From Thereva unica (lineage: Eukaryota > Arthropoda > Insecta > Diptera > Therevidae), in the NCBI GenBank assembly GCA_949987705.1, contig OX465282.1:91810070-91874069 (forward strand): a DNA stretch of 64,000 bases, written 5' to 3'. Position 1 is the stretch's first letter, and every line of letters starts with the position of its first letter. The notes beneath the pieces are model-generated. The model did not search any database. It saw nothing but the letters and a program-made list of their open reading frames with translations, and was not told where the DNA came from. This document shows positions 23,805-35,529 of the stretch, one piece after another. The translations under genes were made by a program, and so were the position numbers.

Positions 23805-24080
23805 GTCTTCTAACTCGACGGGTTCCTTGCGGGTTCCAGTCAAGCGCATATTTGGCTAGATTCTCGTCTGTACCTCGCAAGGTGTGGCCATTTCATTTCC
23901 ATGCATGATTTCGTCATCTATCCTTTCTTGGCCAGCACGTCGCAATAGTTATTAATTTGTCATTCTATCTTTCCAGCGGATTTTTAGGATGAAAACTTGA
24001 AGACGCCTTGTGAAGAATTGGGCGACTTTCCATGCTTCGCAAACATACAAAAGAATTGCCTTAACATTGAAGTTGTGAGT
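23805..24080 (-). pseudogene. LINE RT C-terminal fragment inside the hAT element
   Basis: It aligns by eye with the 3' coding part of the LINE at 50,777-52,003. Shared text includes CTAGGTCTTCTAACTCGACG, CGCAAGGTGTGGCCA and CTATCCTTTCTTGGCC. It is strongly diverged with several indels and no open frame. Confidence 0.65.
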
Positions 24081-24254
24081 TAGGTAATTTGTGATGTCTG
24101 GGACAAAAAGTTGTGAAACTTGGTTCAATTTTCAACTGCGAATCGTGTCTTTCGAAAAATGAATACCGCATCTGACAAAAACTTGCCCCACCAATAACTT
24201 TACATTTCGCCTGGTCTTTTAAAAATTCTCATACTTGGTCCATTGCCTATTTGA

Positions 24255-24670
24255 ACATTCTCAACTCCTGCCTATACCTATTCCCAAGTGCCCTTCTCCT
24301 ACCAACTCCTCCGCTTATAGGCCTATCAGTATTCTTCCATTTTTGGAAAAGCTCCTTGAAAAGCTGATGGCAACTCAAATAATTGTTTATTTTGAGGGTC
24401 TTGAACCTATTAATATGGCAATCTGACTTTCGCAAACATGACAGCCTTCAATCATGTCCTGCTTCTGCGAAAACTGTCCTCACAAACACATTTTGTTCTT
24501 TCTGCTCTTAAGCTTTTGCAAAATTTCTTATATCACCGCTAAACTAGGTGGCCAAAGGTCCTCAAGTGCCTTTCTCCAGGCTGGAGCTCCCAAGGCTCCA
24601 TTCTTGGGCCACTGTTATTCAGTATTTTTACGAACTACATACTTTACTCGCTACTCTATGGCGTGTGGGG
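24255..24670 (+). pseudogene. CR1/Jockey-like LINE RT fragment inside the hAT element
   Basis: The plus strand reads IPIPKCPSPTNSSAYRPISI and then LPFLEKLLEKLMATQII, the fingers block of a LINE RT (PIPKxPxPxxxxxYRPISILP). About 200 bp downstream another frame gives SSQGSILGPLLFSIFTNYI, matching the VPQGSxLGPLLFxIFxND block. The catalytic FADD block and the rest are absent. Two frameshifts separate the pieces. Confidence 0.65.
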
Positions 24671-25107
24671 TTGTTGGCTAGTAAACTATTCGTGTGCCAT
24701 CATAGTTGCTACTGAACTAGCTGCGAGTATTTCATTATCTGGTTACATTGACTACAAAAAGATGGAATTAGCTCGCGCTAGCTATTGAGCGAGTGGAAAG
24801 TTTTGAGTGTCATTGTCACTAGCTGACTTGATGTAATCGAGCGCTAAATGACTATCGTGTGCATAGCCTTCTGCGACCTTTTCACAATATCTTCCAGGAG
24901 CGGAAACCGGTTTGTGCAGTTTTCGCAATTCCTCAGAAATAATAGTTTCCGCGCGTTGATTGGTCATCGTTCTTTCTTTGTATTTGCAGCACAACTTTGG
25001 AACTCTCTTCCTAAATTATATTAAATTAAATCTGCATCTCCCCGGCCCGCGGGTTCATAATGCATTTTCAAAGTGGCCCGCGATGCCACTTGAGTTGGCC
25101 ACCCCTG

Positions 25108-27855
25108 CTTTAGACGGTAAGCTTTCGTCAATCATAGCAGTGACTGTGTCTAAACTGGCTGCAAAACTTATCATATAAGGGACCTATAAGACCATCGTTC
25201 CTTCAGTGCCACTCCTGCTGTGGCTGTACAGCAACTTTAAAAAGCTTCCAGGGTTTTCTGGTGGATTGGCTTTATGGAAGAGATAACCAAAGAAGCACTT
25301 TACCAAACAATATTCATAGATTGCGAACCCTTTATCAATGCGCATCTCGAGAATACGTGACGATATACACATCATTGTTGTCTGCCGTTAAAAAGACACG
25401 CTCGTTGGGCAGCATACAATTTTCGGTCAGCTCTCATGAGATGTCATAGCGAGTCGGGCGAGAGACCCTGAGCTACCTGACGTGGTCATATGACTGAGTG
25501 GGCTCCACCTACTTTTGTCTGACCAATAAAAGTGTTTAAAAAAATTATTAAATATATTTAAGGGCGTTATGAATCCTGCAGCTAAAGGATTAAAACTTCA
25601 GCACCAGAAACGGATAAAAATCTCGCTCGTTTAATAAAGCACTTTCAAAATAAAATACCCCCTCTTTATTTTCTTCCGTACAGCAAAAAGTAATTTTATG
25701 AATTAGAAAAAAGTTCGACTGGAAATTGGCGGCCCATTACTTATTATCGCAGGAGCTCTCCTCGCGTTGCAAAAAGCGCTTATCCTACGTTATCCGTCAT
25801 AACGCTTTATCGAGTAAGTAAAAGTCGGCGTAAGTGCGGCCATTCATGATCTTTTTTACGACAGCAATTGACCATGCCAGAACAAGAAATCCATCTAGCA
25901 TGGAGATAGCGCGAGCAGCACCCACCCCGAAATCCACATCAGCGTCCGCCCCGTAGACAGCACGGCAAAAACGTAAGTGACCCAGTAGCATTTGTTGTTG
26001 TTTTTCGCCGTTGATAAATTTCGACTATTATCCACGGCACGTCTCTAGTGGCGGATGTGTTCTGTAAACAGTCTTGATTAGTCATGGCGAATAAGCATTG
26101 GGTCTATGCGGCAGTAAAGTCTGCCGTACATTTCCATCGGTATGGGGACAGTAGCTGCAATTTGGGGCTGTGGTATCGGTGTTCGGCACCTTGCGTAACA
26201 GCAGCACACCACAAACTGTGGGGGCAATAAAAAATCTGTGAATGGGAGAGCATCAGTTTTTATGGCGACAACATCCACGTATCGAGCAGGAGCATAAAAA
26301 TAAATGAAGTTTTCAGATATCGATAAGAGAATCTGGAATGGGGAGCAAGTCCCGCAATGGCACTGCACCGTTGGCACACTTGTGTACCCCAAAAAGCGAA
26401 GTGAATCAGCAATTTTCATCTTATCGTTGGGAAAATTCCCTGACATTGTCCCAGGATGACTTTCCACCATCTCCATCCAGTCGAGTGCAGCTCAGGGAAA
26501 ACATCGCGACGGTTTCTCACAACAGAAGAAATCGCGTCGCACTATTCGAGGTTGGGATTCTGCTGCACACCGAAAGGCATTCTTGCAACTTTCTCACGGC
26601 ACACGGGGCCGAGCATGCTGCTGCTGCAAGAAAATGAAATGCAACAAAAAGTGCAACCGTTTGCCGCCTTGAACATGATCTTGAAGGAAGCGAACGGCCG
26701 ACTGAATCGGCTGAATGTGATACACACCGGTCACGTGATGCGGATAGTAAATCTCACCTCTGCGGTCGAAGGCGAAGGTGAGTAACAACTGGATATTACC
26801 CATTAAGGCTGTAGAATTTGATACGCGAGAAGAAATCGTGCCGCTGCAATTATCTTCCGTTTCTGTCCCCACCACGTACAGATGCTGCCCCTTCCCCGTT
26901 TCACTTACACCATTCGCGCACACAGGCGAGAGTCACAATTCATTATCAGATTCTACCTGAAGATGATTTATGCTCGATGATACTAAGGTGAACTTTTTCC
27001 GATGCTGGCGAGGAGTTATTGGAAAATTCTTATGCGCTTCAAGTGAATCTTAAACGTTTTTCATCGGGAGTCGTCTGCTTTGTATTCCTCATCTGTGACA
27101 GCGAGAAAAGTGGTTTTGTTGGTTTTGCAAAGTTTTGTAGGGCTCCGGTTTTTTATTGTTCTGCGGTGAGATCGATGCCTGCGGAAGATGGACGTTAATA
27201 GATTTTTATTCAATTGCAACTGAATTGTGAGAAATTATTGTGCCTTTTTGCTATTATGTTGCTGGCGATAGAAAGTTGCGAGTTACATTGAGGAATTAAT
27301 GCATAAATGAGATTTAGCGCTTCGAAATTGATCGCTGAATGCGATTTTATCTGGTTTTTAGATACATTTTTATCATTTTTCAAACGAGTATTTCTAGAAT
27401 ATAAATCTGTCGGGACAACTTTCTTACATTATCAAAAAATAATTAATGCCTGTGCCTAGTTTTCACTTTCTACAACAACTTCTAGATACATTCTTCTTTT
27501 TTAGTTAATTGACTTTGTTGCATGCGATTTGACTCCTAAAATCTGAAAATAGTAATGAAAAGTTTTAATAAATGCATTACTATTATGTAAGTATGGAGGA
27601 TACCCATAAAGTTAGGCCTACTGTGTACCTACCGCATTAACGGAAAAATTCGTCAATATCCTAACGAAGGCAAGAATGTCTTTAGTTGAAGAAGATCAAA
27701 CTTGAACGAGGCTCAAAAACTCTGTGATAAACGTTCCTTTTCTAAGCCAGGATTAGGGCAGGATATTCATAGAAAACATGTGTGGAAGTCTCGCTGTCTT
27801 CCATACCGGTCAGCATTCTGCGTCTTGAGGCAGTCCTAGGTTGTGGAGGTGTTAC
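25108..27855. other. Unassigned sequence; G/C-richer core 25.7-27.0 kb
   Basis: No known domain was recognised. The part from about 25,730 to 26,950 is less AT-rich than its surroundings and has longer overlapping ORFs on both strands (26,078-26,476 minus; 26,456-26,785 plus; 26,594-26,923 minus). Good splice-donor matches lie at 25,973 (GTAAGT) and about 26,777 (GTGAGT). This could be host transcribed sequence, but no homology supports a call. Confidence 0.35.
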
Positions 27856-27859
27856 CGCA

Positions 27860-28178
27860 GCCCTATATGGCCCGTAAGATGCCCCACCATCAGCTTAAGG
27901 TCCGCATTTCGTAGCTGTTCGGACCGATTTCCAAGTACATTGCCTCTATTATGGGCAAAATTGCTAAAAATCTGTCATTATACGTACACCCAAATCGGAA
28001 TACCCGTAGCTACATCCAAGACCTTTTTCCCACCCGAAATAGATTTCGGAGCCAATGCCCATATAATCCACTTGAAGCTTTCGTTAATGTTTTGTATGGA
28101 ACCGCCCATGCATCGAGTTAGAAGATCTTCACTGGTCAGCTCTTCGGTACGGTATGGTGTATTTCCTTGTTGATTCAC
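27860..28178 (-). pseudogene. Mutator-like transposase C-terminal fragment
   Basis: The minus strand reads TSEDLLTRCMGGSIQNINES, then FKWIIWALAPKSISGGK and, further on, AILPIIEAMYLEIGPNSYEM. This pattern (DLLxRCLxGxTQNxNESFNxxxWxxxPK ... ImxxmxxxIGPNCYxF) is the C-terminal part of a Mutator-like transposase domain family common in arthropod repeats. No inverted repeats or N-terminal part were found, and the frame breaks on both sides. Family naming is from memory of the motif and should be checked. Confidence 0.55.
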
Positions 28179-28265
28179 TTGTTTCAGGCAGCTTCACATT
28201 TCGACGAGGTTGCCTCTTCAATAACTCGATGGCTGCATCTCTTGCTCAACCGCCTGCCTAAAAAA

Positions 28266-28330
28266 TGAATTCATACAACATCTAAGAGTTCAAACGCGAC
28301 GTTCGCCAACGCATTTTTCTATCATTCAAG
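28266..28330 (+). repeat. Short LINE tail fragment
   Basis: TACAACATCTAAGAGTTCAA matches the C-terminal coding end (YNIxEFKR) of the CR1/Jockey-like LINE also seen at 4310 and 53,770. Only about 60 bp remain. Confidence 0.45.
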
Positions 28331-28687
28331 CTTATAGCTTGATGATTTCCTCTTGTCGGTAGTTGGTGATCTCTGCCCACATTCGCTCTTCGGTAACTCC
28401 TTACATCCATTATATTATTACCATTCTTAAGGTGCTGATAGACGATGAGAATATTCTCATATAAATGCTGTGTCGAGAAAAAAAATCGTTCTCACAGCCA
28501 TGTAAACCCGAATACATTTTCGTCCTCATGGAAGTAGTCTGAAGCTCTCCCGCGAGAATCGTTCTCTCATGCGTGTAAATAGGTGGATTGGAATATTTGC
28601 AGGTGGTTGTCTTTATTTAGTTTTAGTATTTTTTCACCTTTAACTAATTTGGGTATGGCGATAAAAGCAACTCTTTAACTTGATGGG

Positions 28688-29158
28688 AAACTACCCCCAG
28701 GACAGACCTTATTACTGAATTTGACCATTTCATATTTTCTTATGAAAACACCCCGCCAATTTTTGAATAGAAGTAGCCTATCTATAAACTATTTTTTTGA
28801 GCCCAAAATCAACCCTCTCTTTGAATCGTAACCCACCCTCCGCCAGCCCTAAAGTAAAATTACTTTTTATCTCCAAAAACGGTTAACCCCGGAAATTTTC
28901 TATGCAAATGCACCTGCTAGATAAACCCACGTCCTTGGGGTATCGGAAACCAATTCCACCCATAGCGGTTGAGAACTAGGCCGCCTACTCATTAATGGGC
29001 AAGTTGTGGGGGTTCTGATCCACCAAGAGGGTTGATTTTAGACTTAAAAAATAGCTTACAGTTAGGGCTATTGCTATACAAAAATTGGCGAGGGCGTTTT
29101 CATAAGAAAGTGTGAAATGGTCAATTTCAGTAATAAGGGTTATCCTGGCGGGTAGTTT
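28688..29158. mobile_element. Foldback MITE of about 470 bp
   Basis: The left arm (about 28,688-28,850) and right arm (about 28,995-29,158) are inverted copies. AAACTACCC, CTTATTACTGAA, TTGACCATTTCA, TTTTCTTATGAAAAC and GCCAATTTTTG on the left have complements on the right, and a pair of ATTTTTT/GATTTTAG-type blocks continues inward. No ORF. Confidence 0.75.
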
Positions 29159-29159
29159 A

Positions 29160-29262
29160 AGCTTCTTCTTCTTCTTCTTTGATCCGTTAGCTGGCGGTCC
29201 GAGCGGGACGTCCCCGCAACGGATACGCTGCTGTCGGTGCCGCTGCCGGTTTAAGCTAATTG
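29160..29262 (-). mobile_element. LINE 3' terminal module, copy 2
   Basis: Near-identical to 18,030-18,125: TTC repeats, GATCCGTTAGCTGGCGGTCC, GAGCGGGACGTCCCC and GATACGCTGCTGTCGG. On the minus strand it would read into GAA repeats, an RTE-like tail. It abuts a SINE on its right. Confidence 0.6.
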
Positions 29263-29263
29263 G

Positions 29264-29545
29264 AGACCTCGATAGCGTAGAGAGTAAGGAGTCTGCCTGC
29301 CTTCCCAGAGGTTCTGGGCAGCCCCACGGTCCTTCGTCTTTTCCAGTTTTCACCTACATAACTTTCCTTCTTTCTTCTTCCCTCTTTACATTCTTGATTT
29401 CTCCTGTCATAGCCTTCACTAGCCCTTCCTCGTTCCACCAAAGCACATAACCCTCCACGGAGTTGGTTCGCGATGCCCGATGCCAGAGCCAATCGGTTTT
29501 GTTGAGACAGTTTCTTCCTTCACTTCTCCCTCTCAAATTAGTGAA
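29264..29545 (+). mobile_element. tRNA-derived SINE, partial
   Basis: It starts with GACCTCGATAGCGTAGAGAG (A box region) and continues through CCACGGTCCTTCGTC, CATAACTTTCCTTCTTTCTT and CGATGCCCGATG. The 3' LINE-like tail is missing or replaced after about 29,545. Confidence 0.7.
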
Positions 29546-29952
29546 AAGTGTATCAGCTCTCCCGCAGTCAACATTTTTTATATATAAAGTACCTAGAAAA
29601 TAAAACTTTCAGCATAGGGGCCTCGAGAATAAAAGAGTCCGAACCAAATCATTTGAGTTGGCTTCGCGTAAGTGGGGAAATACACAATAAATGTTGCGCT
29701 AATGTATTTTCAAAGGACATGGACAAAAAAGTACATTCCATGTACACATGTAGTAAATATATTGTATAACAAACATAGAAAAACGAATTAATACGTGCTT
29801 TTTAACCTCTCTGAACTTGTCAGTTTTATTTAAAAAGATTAAGTATTTCAAGATGAATTCAAAGAACCTTTTGTCAACTTCCGTCATAATGGACCATAGA
29901 GAAAGATAAATAAAATGTCGCCGATTCACGACAAGCCATGTTGATCAGCTTG

Positions 29953-30659
29953 AATATGTTAAAAAAAGTTTCGGAAAATTGATTGTAAGCTACCCCTAAA
30001 AACAACCCCCTAAAAGCAGAAAATTCCGTTTTTGGCTAATTTCTCTTAAACGACAAGTCCTATCATAAAATAGTGTTTACAGAGTTTGTAGATCATGCGA
30101 TTATCTGCCAAAAATGATATTATACTTTTCCTCGAACGAATTACCGTTATCCTCGTTTTAAGGATTTAAAATACTCATTTCTCCTCATCAGACATTCAAT
30201 ATCTCCATATTTTGAACCTACATATTTTCCAAATGGATTCAATTAAGCTCCTGTACTTCAAATAAAAGAATGCACATTTATCTAAAAGAACCTAATTACG
30301 TTGCTCTACGATGATTAGTCTATGAGTTTAGATTTTTTTCTTTTCTTTCCACCCTCTATATTAGTGGATAGTGGGGTAGCCCCTTTCTAGAACAATTTTT
30401 TCTCAAAATATATCCAGGAATCACCTGGAAATATTAGCCACGTAGTCCAACAGAGGATTTATTGAAGTCTCGTCGTACGAGAAAATGTGTAATATCATTT
30501 TTTGTAGATAATCGCATGATCTACAAACTTTGTACACACTACTTTAAGATAGGACTTGCCGTTTAACAGATATTAGCACAAAACGGAATTTTCAATTTTT
30601 AGGGGATTGTTTTTGGGGGTACCGTACAACCAATTTTCCGAAACTTTTTTTTGACATAT
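29953..30659. mobile_element. Foldback MITE of about 700 bp
   Basis: The left arm AATATGTTAAAAAAAGTTTC, then GGAAAATTGATTG and GTAGATCATGCGATTATCTG, is repeated inverted on the right. The arms are about 150 bp each. No ORF is present. It lies inside the 28,430-32,252 element. Confidence 0.8.
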
Positions 30660-31219
30660 TGTACTCACTAAAAACTATTAAGATTAGTGAGTTAACATTT
30701 CATTAGAGGTCTGTATTCGAATTTTGGACGACTGGACTACAATTTAATAAATGTTATTCAATATACAGTTAAAGATCCTTAATTCAGGTGGCCATTACTT
30801 TGTTTAAATGCTGAATAATTATAAAACCATATCAGTTAACCGTAATAATTCACAACTGTTCGTTATTTTAAAGCTCCTTAAGGTTTTTAATAGCAAAATC
30901 ATAATCTAACCACTTATTGAAACCGATCTGATTAAAAGATTTAATAAAACTGTTTATGCCTAGTCTGTTGCAATGACAAGTTCCTCGAGTTTTTTCTTTA
31001 TAGCAAATTAATGTGCCAATATTCACAAATATAAAACACCAAAAATCATTGGTGTACATTAAGTTCGATAGCTATGCCAACGCCCATACAAAAATGGGCC
31101 ATGTCCTTTCCCCTTCGAAATATGTTGTCATTCTCACTATTCATGGAAAATCCGACTTTTCAGAACCTCATACTTTTGGTTCGGACTCCATCAGTCAAAT
31201 ATTTTGTTATCATCGTGTA

Positions 31220-32111
31220 TAGATTTTTTCAAATTCCGTGACACAAAAAATTTGAACAGTTCTGCGCACCTCATTGCCAAATTTTATAAATATTGTTCTA
31301 TCATTTCCCCGCTTTTTAGTTAAAACGGCAACAAACGCAGAAAAAACTCAACAAAATAATTTGGGAAGGGATGCGCGCATGCCGAATGAATAAAGTTAAT
31401 CAATCTTTATATGTGTTGAGCAGAGCTTTTAAATACATGTAAAACTCCTGCTCAACCAAGTCAATTTATCCATCGTAATAAGCATAATTTTACTATAATT
31501 ATGCTAAATATTTCTCATCCCTAAATTTAAAATAAATTAAAAGAATTGCTGGAAAAATTTCTTTTAAAGATATGATCATTTTCATTCATAAATTGAGAGT
31601 TCTCCGCAGCCGCAAGCAACACAACCTCCCCAAGCAGAAGCGCGTATGCGACTGGCGGAAAATGTCAACAATCAAGTAATCAAAGTGATAAAAATACAAA
31701 TTTCTTATTTTTTAGTAGAATACAATAAAAACAAATACAATACAAAAACCTTAAAATAAAAAAATAATAAAAACGGGTGTTTTTCAATCATAATTTGTAA
31801 ATTTTTTAAATAATCATTGAAGTCCCAGAAAGATACACCTCCCGGTAGCAATACGCAGTCGCGACTGATTACATGGCAACAAGTGATTTGATAGGAGGAG
31901 TTAACTGAAGCTTTTGTCTGAACTTTTAAACATTTTTAAGAGCTTAGCTGGGGAATATGCGCGGGATGTCACGAGGTTTGAAAACAACTATACATGGCAG
32001 CAAGTGATTTGATAGGAGGAGTTAAATGAAGCTTTTGTCTGAGCTTTTAAACATTTTTAGGAGCTTAGCTGGGGAACATGCGCGGGATGTCACGACGTTT
32101 GAAAACAACTA
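31220..32111 (+). mobile_element. TA-flanked MITE, copy 1
   Basis: The ends TAGATTTTTTCAAA...CCGTGAC (left) and GTCACGACGTTTGAAAAC...TA (right) are inverted, with TA dinucleotides immediately outside (31,218-31,219; 32,112-32,113). A second copy in the opposite orientation spans 40,316-48,378 when its insertions are included. TA duplication suggests Tc1/mariner-type mobilisation. It is 892 bp long without coding capacity. The right end is duplicated in tandem: the unit of about 122 bp at 31,871-31,992 repeats at 31,993-32,114, ending in GTCACGA(G/C)GTTTGAAAAC each time. Confidence 0.85.
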
Positions 32112-32255
32112 TACATACACATGAGAACTCCCGAAAATATTCTCATGAGAGCGCCTGTCATGAGAACGTTATTTGCTACCTCAGCCATGAGAATATTCTT
32201 ATGAGAATACCAAAATTTACGTTGAGAATATTCTCTTCGTCTATCAGCACCTTTA

Positions 32256-35200
32256 ATATTAACAAGAACACGGTTCAGTTTGTTACGAGGTTGCTCATGT
32301 AGAGACGTTCATGCCATCTTGTGTATATTCTTATAACTGAACCATGTGAGTTACATATGAGCCGCTTATTTTTAAAGTGGCATACGTCACTTTGTTTTTA
32401 AAAATTTGTTTGTTTAAAAATGAAAAGATACTGTTCAATTGTATTCCGTGTTGCCATTAACTCGATTTTTTTGAAAAAGTGTCTTATGCCACTTTCAAAA
32501 TAAACGGCTCATATATGTATGCTTCATAAAAGCTACCATTTTCTTGTTCTGGTTTTCCTCTGTACACTGTGATATATATTTTATTACGAAATATGTATTT
32601 GATTCTTAAGGTCGCTAAACTGAGGTGAAATCTATGATGTACGTTCGTTCTGGTGTCATTTTCGCCTTTTTAGAATGTTGTAAGGACTCTTTATTCAATG
32701 ACTGCCTTACCAGTCCATTTTAGTTCTTGTAGTCTAGTAACAAATATTCTGTATCGTCTAAGTACATCTATTAATTCTGCCATTGCTCCAGGTCTTAATA
32801 ATGTCCTGACATTGACGAATCATAGATCGGTCTTTGTCGTTAATCCTGTTCCAATGCTGACTTCTCTCTAGGAATTCTTTTTCGAGAAAAAATTGTCGAA
32901 CTAGGTTTACAGATTTAATTAGGGTTTTGTATATTGACTTTTTGGTAAATTGTTATATAGTTACTAAAAGAAAGGCAACTCACCTTCTACACCAATCTAT
33001 AAAGTGCTGTCCTGAGCTTAATAATTAGTAGTAATAATAACCATTCATAAAACCGCAGCTAATCAATTTGTAATGATGATGCTTATACCGACTTCACGCC
33101 TCTTCTTATATTTTTTTCGTTCTCCATTTATCAATAAAACCACTTCAAATGCTCACCTTCATCATATCATTCTCCAACCGGAAATGATTACGAATTATGC
33201 AACCAAAGTGCAGCCTTGTCAATCTCTCAGTTTAACAAACGTTAATTACACCTGAGCACCGCGATAATTAAATCGCAATTGTTACAAGAATCAGAAAAAA
33301 AACTTGTTTGTCGAACCATTGATCGTAGGTAATTCCTTTCTTTAGGACAAATCGATTAAAGTCACCAGCGGTGCTTGTTAATTTCATAATACTCATCGAA
33401 ATTGGAGCGACTAGCATCGGGGAATTAGTTTCAAGTCCACATTCAATTCACACCTGACCGGCTCAAGTATATTTCGCATGTGGAGGTCATCGATATTGCG
33501 TCAAGTTTTACGAGTGTGTCACATTTGATGACATCAGTCGTGCCCAAACGTGTTTCTACTGCGTCCAAAAAAAACACAGCTTATTTCAATTACCGTGGAA
33601 ACCGCTCCAAACGTAAACAGTTATTATGCGTGTCAACTAAAATCCACGACTGACTCGACGCTGGGTGACTTGGCTGGATGTCACGATCTAGAAGATGATG
33701 TTATACTGGGAATCTAATTCCAGCGACAAGATCTAGTCCCAGATTAATTGGGCATAAAAACCGCTTTTGCTAAATTCATGCCACTGTAGGAAGCATGTCT
33801 TCAAGAGACCGGTGTGCATAACTGTCTAACGAAAGGGAAATCCGTATCTCAGGTGTAACAGGTGATTAGCAATCAGCGTGAATACAGGTTGCGTTCGTTA
33901 TACTCATCGAAGATATCTTAATGGGTTCGCGTCTAGATGGCTCCAGCAGTAGCAGGTCGTTATTGCCAATGTGTAGTCAGTTATTGCAGGTACACAAGAT
34001 CGTTGGTTAATACTTACCTGGTTTTCGCTGTGGCATTTCCGTTGTTTCTCAGTTCCAATCCATTGGTCGGCAGATATGATCACGGACCTTTTTAACGGTG
34101 ATTTGCGTACTTTATCCGAGAAAATGAAGAAATACTGCGCTCACACTGCAGTCAATTGCCGCAGTTTTGCTGAAAATATACGGACATCATTTAAATCAAA
34201 AGATTGAAGCACGCACAGAGATTGTGGTGCTCCTGGAGTTTGCAATTTATCTGTTTCTAAATGAATAGGAAAGGTAAGATGTCAACATATGATTTTTGAT
34301 CTGCGCGTGTGTGTGTGAGTGCTGTTGTTTTCCGGCTGAGATGAACCTGAAATTTTCTTTCTATTCACTTGGTTTTATGAGATTTTAAAGAGTTATGATG
34401 AATTGCCAAATAAAGTTTTATGCATCACTGAAAATGTGAGAAATATTAACTTGAGGATGTTTATGCGTGTACAATCTGGAAAGAAACTCGTAAAAATATG
34501 TTTTATGAGGCATGCTACAACGGCAGTTTTTAAAGATGCATTAAAATATGGAAATTACTCAGTTAATTAGCTGCCAATTTTACTACAAGGAAAAAAGCTT
34601 TTTTTTATTATTTATGTGTTATAGACCTTTTAAACTTTTTTCTTATTAGTTGCACATGACGTCACAAAAGCTCTGAGTAGACCTTAACCAAATTTGAAAC
34701 ATTCGTTCTAAAATTTTGCTTGCAATTCCGAATAAACTCAGTGCCATTATTTTGTTGATGTTGATTAATAAAATGGTACATTGTTTACAAGGCTCAAAAG
34801 AAATGTCGATTGGTGCAACCTTGGTGGCGGGGAGAGTTACAAGTACAGGGGTGGCGCTTTCATAGGTGCAAATGGTGCACTTGTGGGGGGCGCAATTTCG
34901 GAAATTAAGATTTAAAAAACCAATTAAACTTTGATAATCATTCTCGCGGATGCAAGAAATTACACAGATTTACCAAATTTTTGGCCCTTTACTATCTTAT
35001 GCACGAAAAACCGTTGAAATTTTACTTCACCTCGTGCAGGAACTAGCATAAAACTTTACTCAAGAAATTTTACTCGTCTTCGAGAATCAGCAGCAAAAAT
35101 TCGGGAAAAAATCTTCCAAGTGAGAGAAAAATCTCTGATTTATTTATATTACGCTGGAGCACTTTTTAAAAGCTCTTGTATTGTGTATTGCTGTTAACCG

Positions 35201-35529
35201 TGATTGATATAAACTTCAGAGAATTCTGTTCCAAGAATTGTTAAAAGAGGTTATTGAACGAGATGAGGATATAAAAATTCCTTGTGGCGAGAACTCCTCT
35301 TTAATAGCTCTTTTTTGTTTGTTCCTTTACTGCCTAACAAATTAATAAGGCTAGTTTCACACGGGCCAACCAACTTCTTCTTCTCCGCAAACGATGTTTT
35401 CAGCAGATTTTTGTTGGTTGCATGTTGACGCATATGAAACTTCCTATGTAATTTTTTTGTTATTATGATGCAATCATAAATTTTGCGCAAACTGTGAAAA
35501 TTGTTTCTCCCATACAGCGAGTGTTTGTG
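32256..35529. other. Unassigned, probably unique AT-rich DNA
   Basis: No transposon protein or complete TIR pair recognised over 3.3 kb. A CAGGGGTGGCGC-type hAT-like end occurs alone at 34,846. This is one of the longest stretches without detectable transposon structure. Confidence 0.4.

Larger units (their letters stand above)
23494..25107. mobile_element. hAT-type non-autonomous element
   Basis: The left end CAGGGGTGGCCAACCTGCGG and right end GTTGGCCACCCCTG are inverted repeats with the CAGGGGT start typical of hAT elements. GGCCCGCG motifs repeat just inside both ends. The flanking octamers GTCTGAAC and CTTTAGAC agree at only 4 of 8 positions, so the target duplication has decayed or was lost. 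The 1.6-kb interior holds no hAT transposase but contains two LINE fragments (about 23,805-24,080 and 24,255-24,670), inserted later or captured. Confidence 0.75.
28430..32252. mobile_element. 3.8-kb PIF/Harbinger-like element with TTA duplications
   Basis: Inverted ends AGGTGCTGATAGACGA followed by GAGAATATTCTC lie at both borders, flanked by TTA at 28,427-28,429 and 32,253-32,255. GAGAATATTCTC is itself a palindrome and related blocks (GAGAATATTCTTATGAGAAT, GAAAATATTCTCATGAGA) recur near the right end. The 3-bp TTA duplication points to PIF/Harbinger. No transposase remains. The interior has been filled by later insertions: two foldbacks, a LINE 3' module, a SINE and a TA-flanked MITE. Confidence 0.8.

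Noticed and set aside
26594..26923. Minus-strand ORF of 109 residues as a host gene
   Set aside because: No recognisable domain, and it overlaps other equally long ORFs on the opposite strand.
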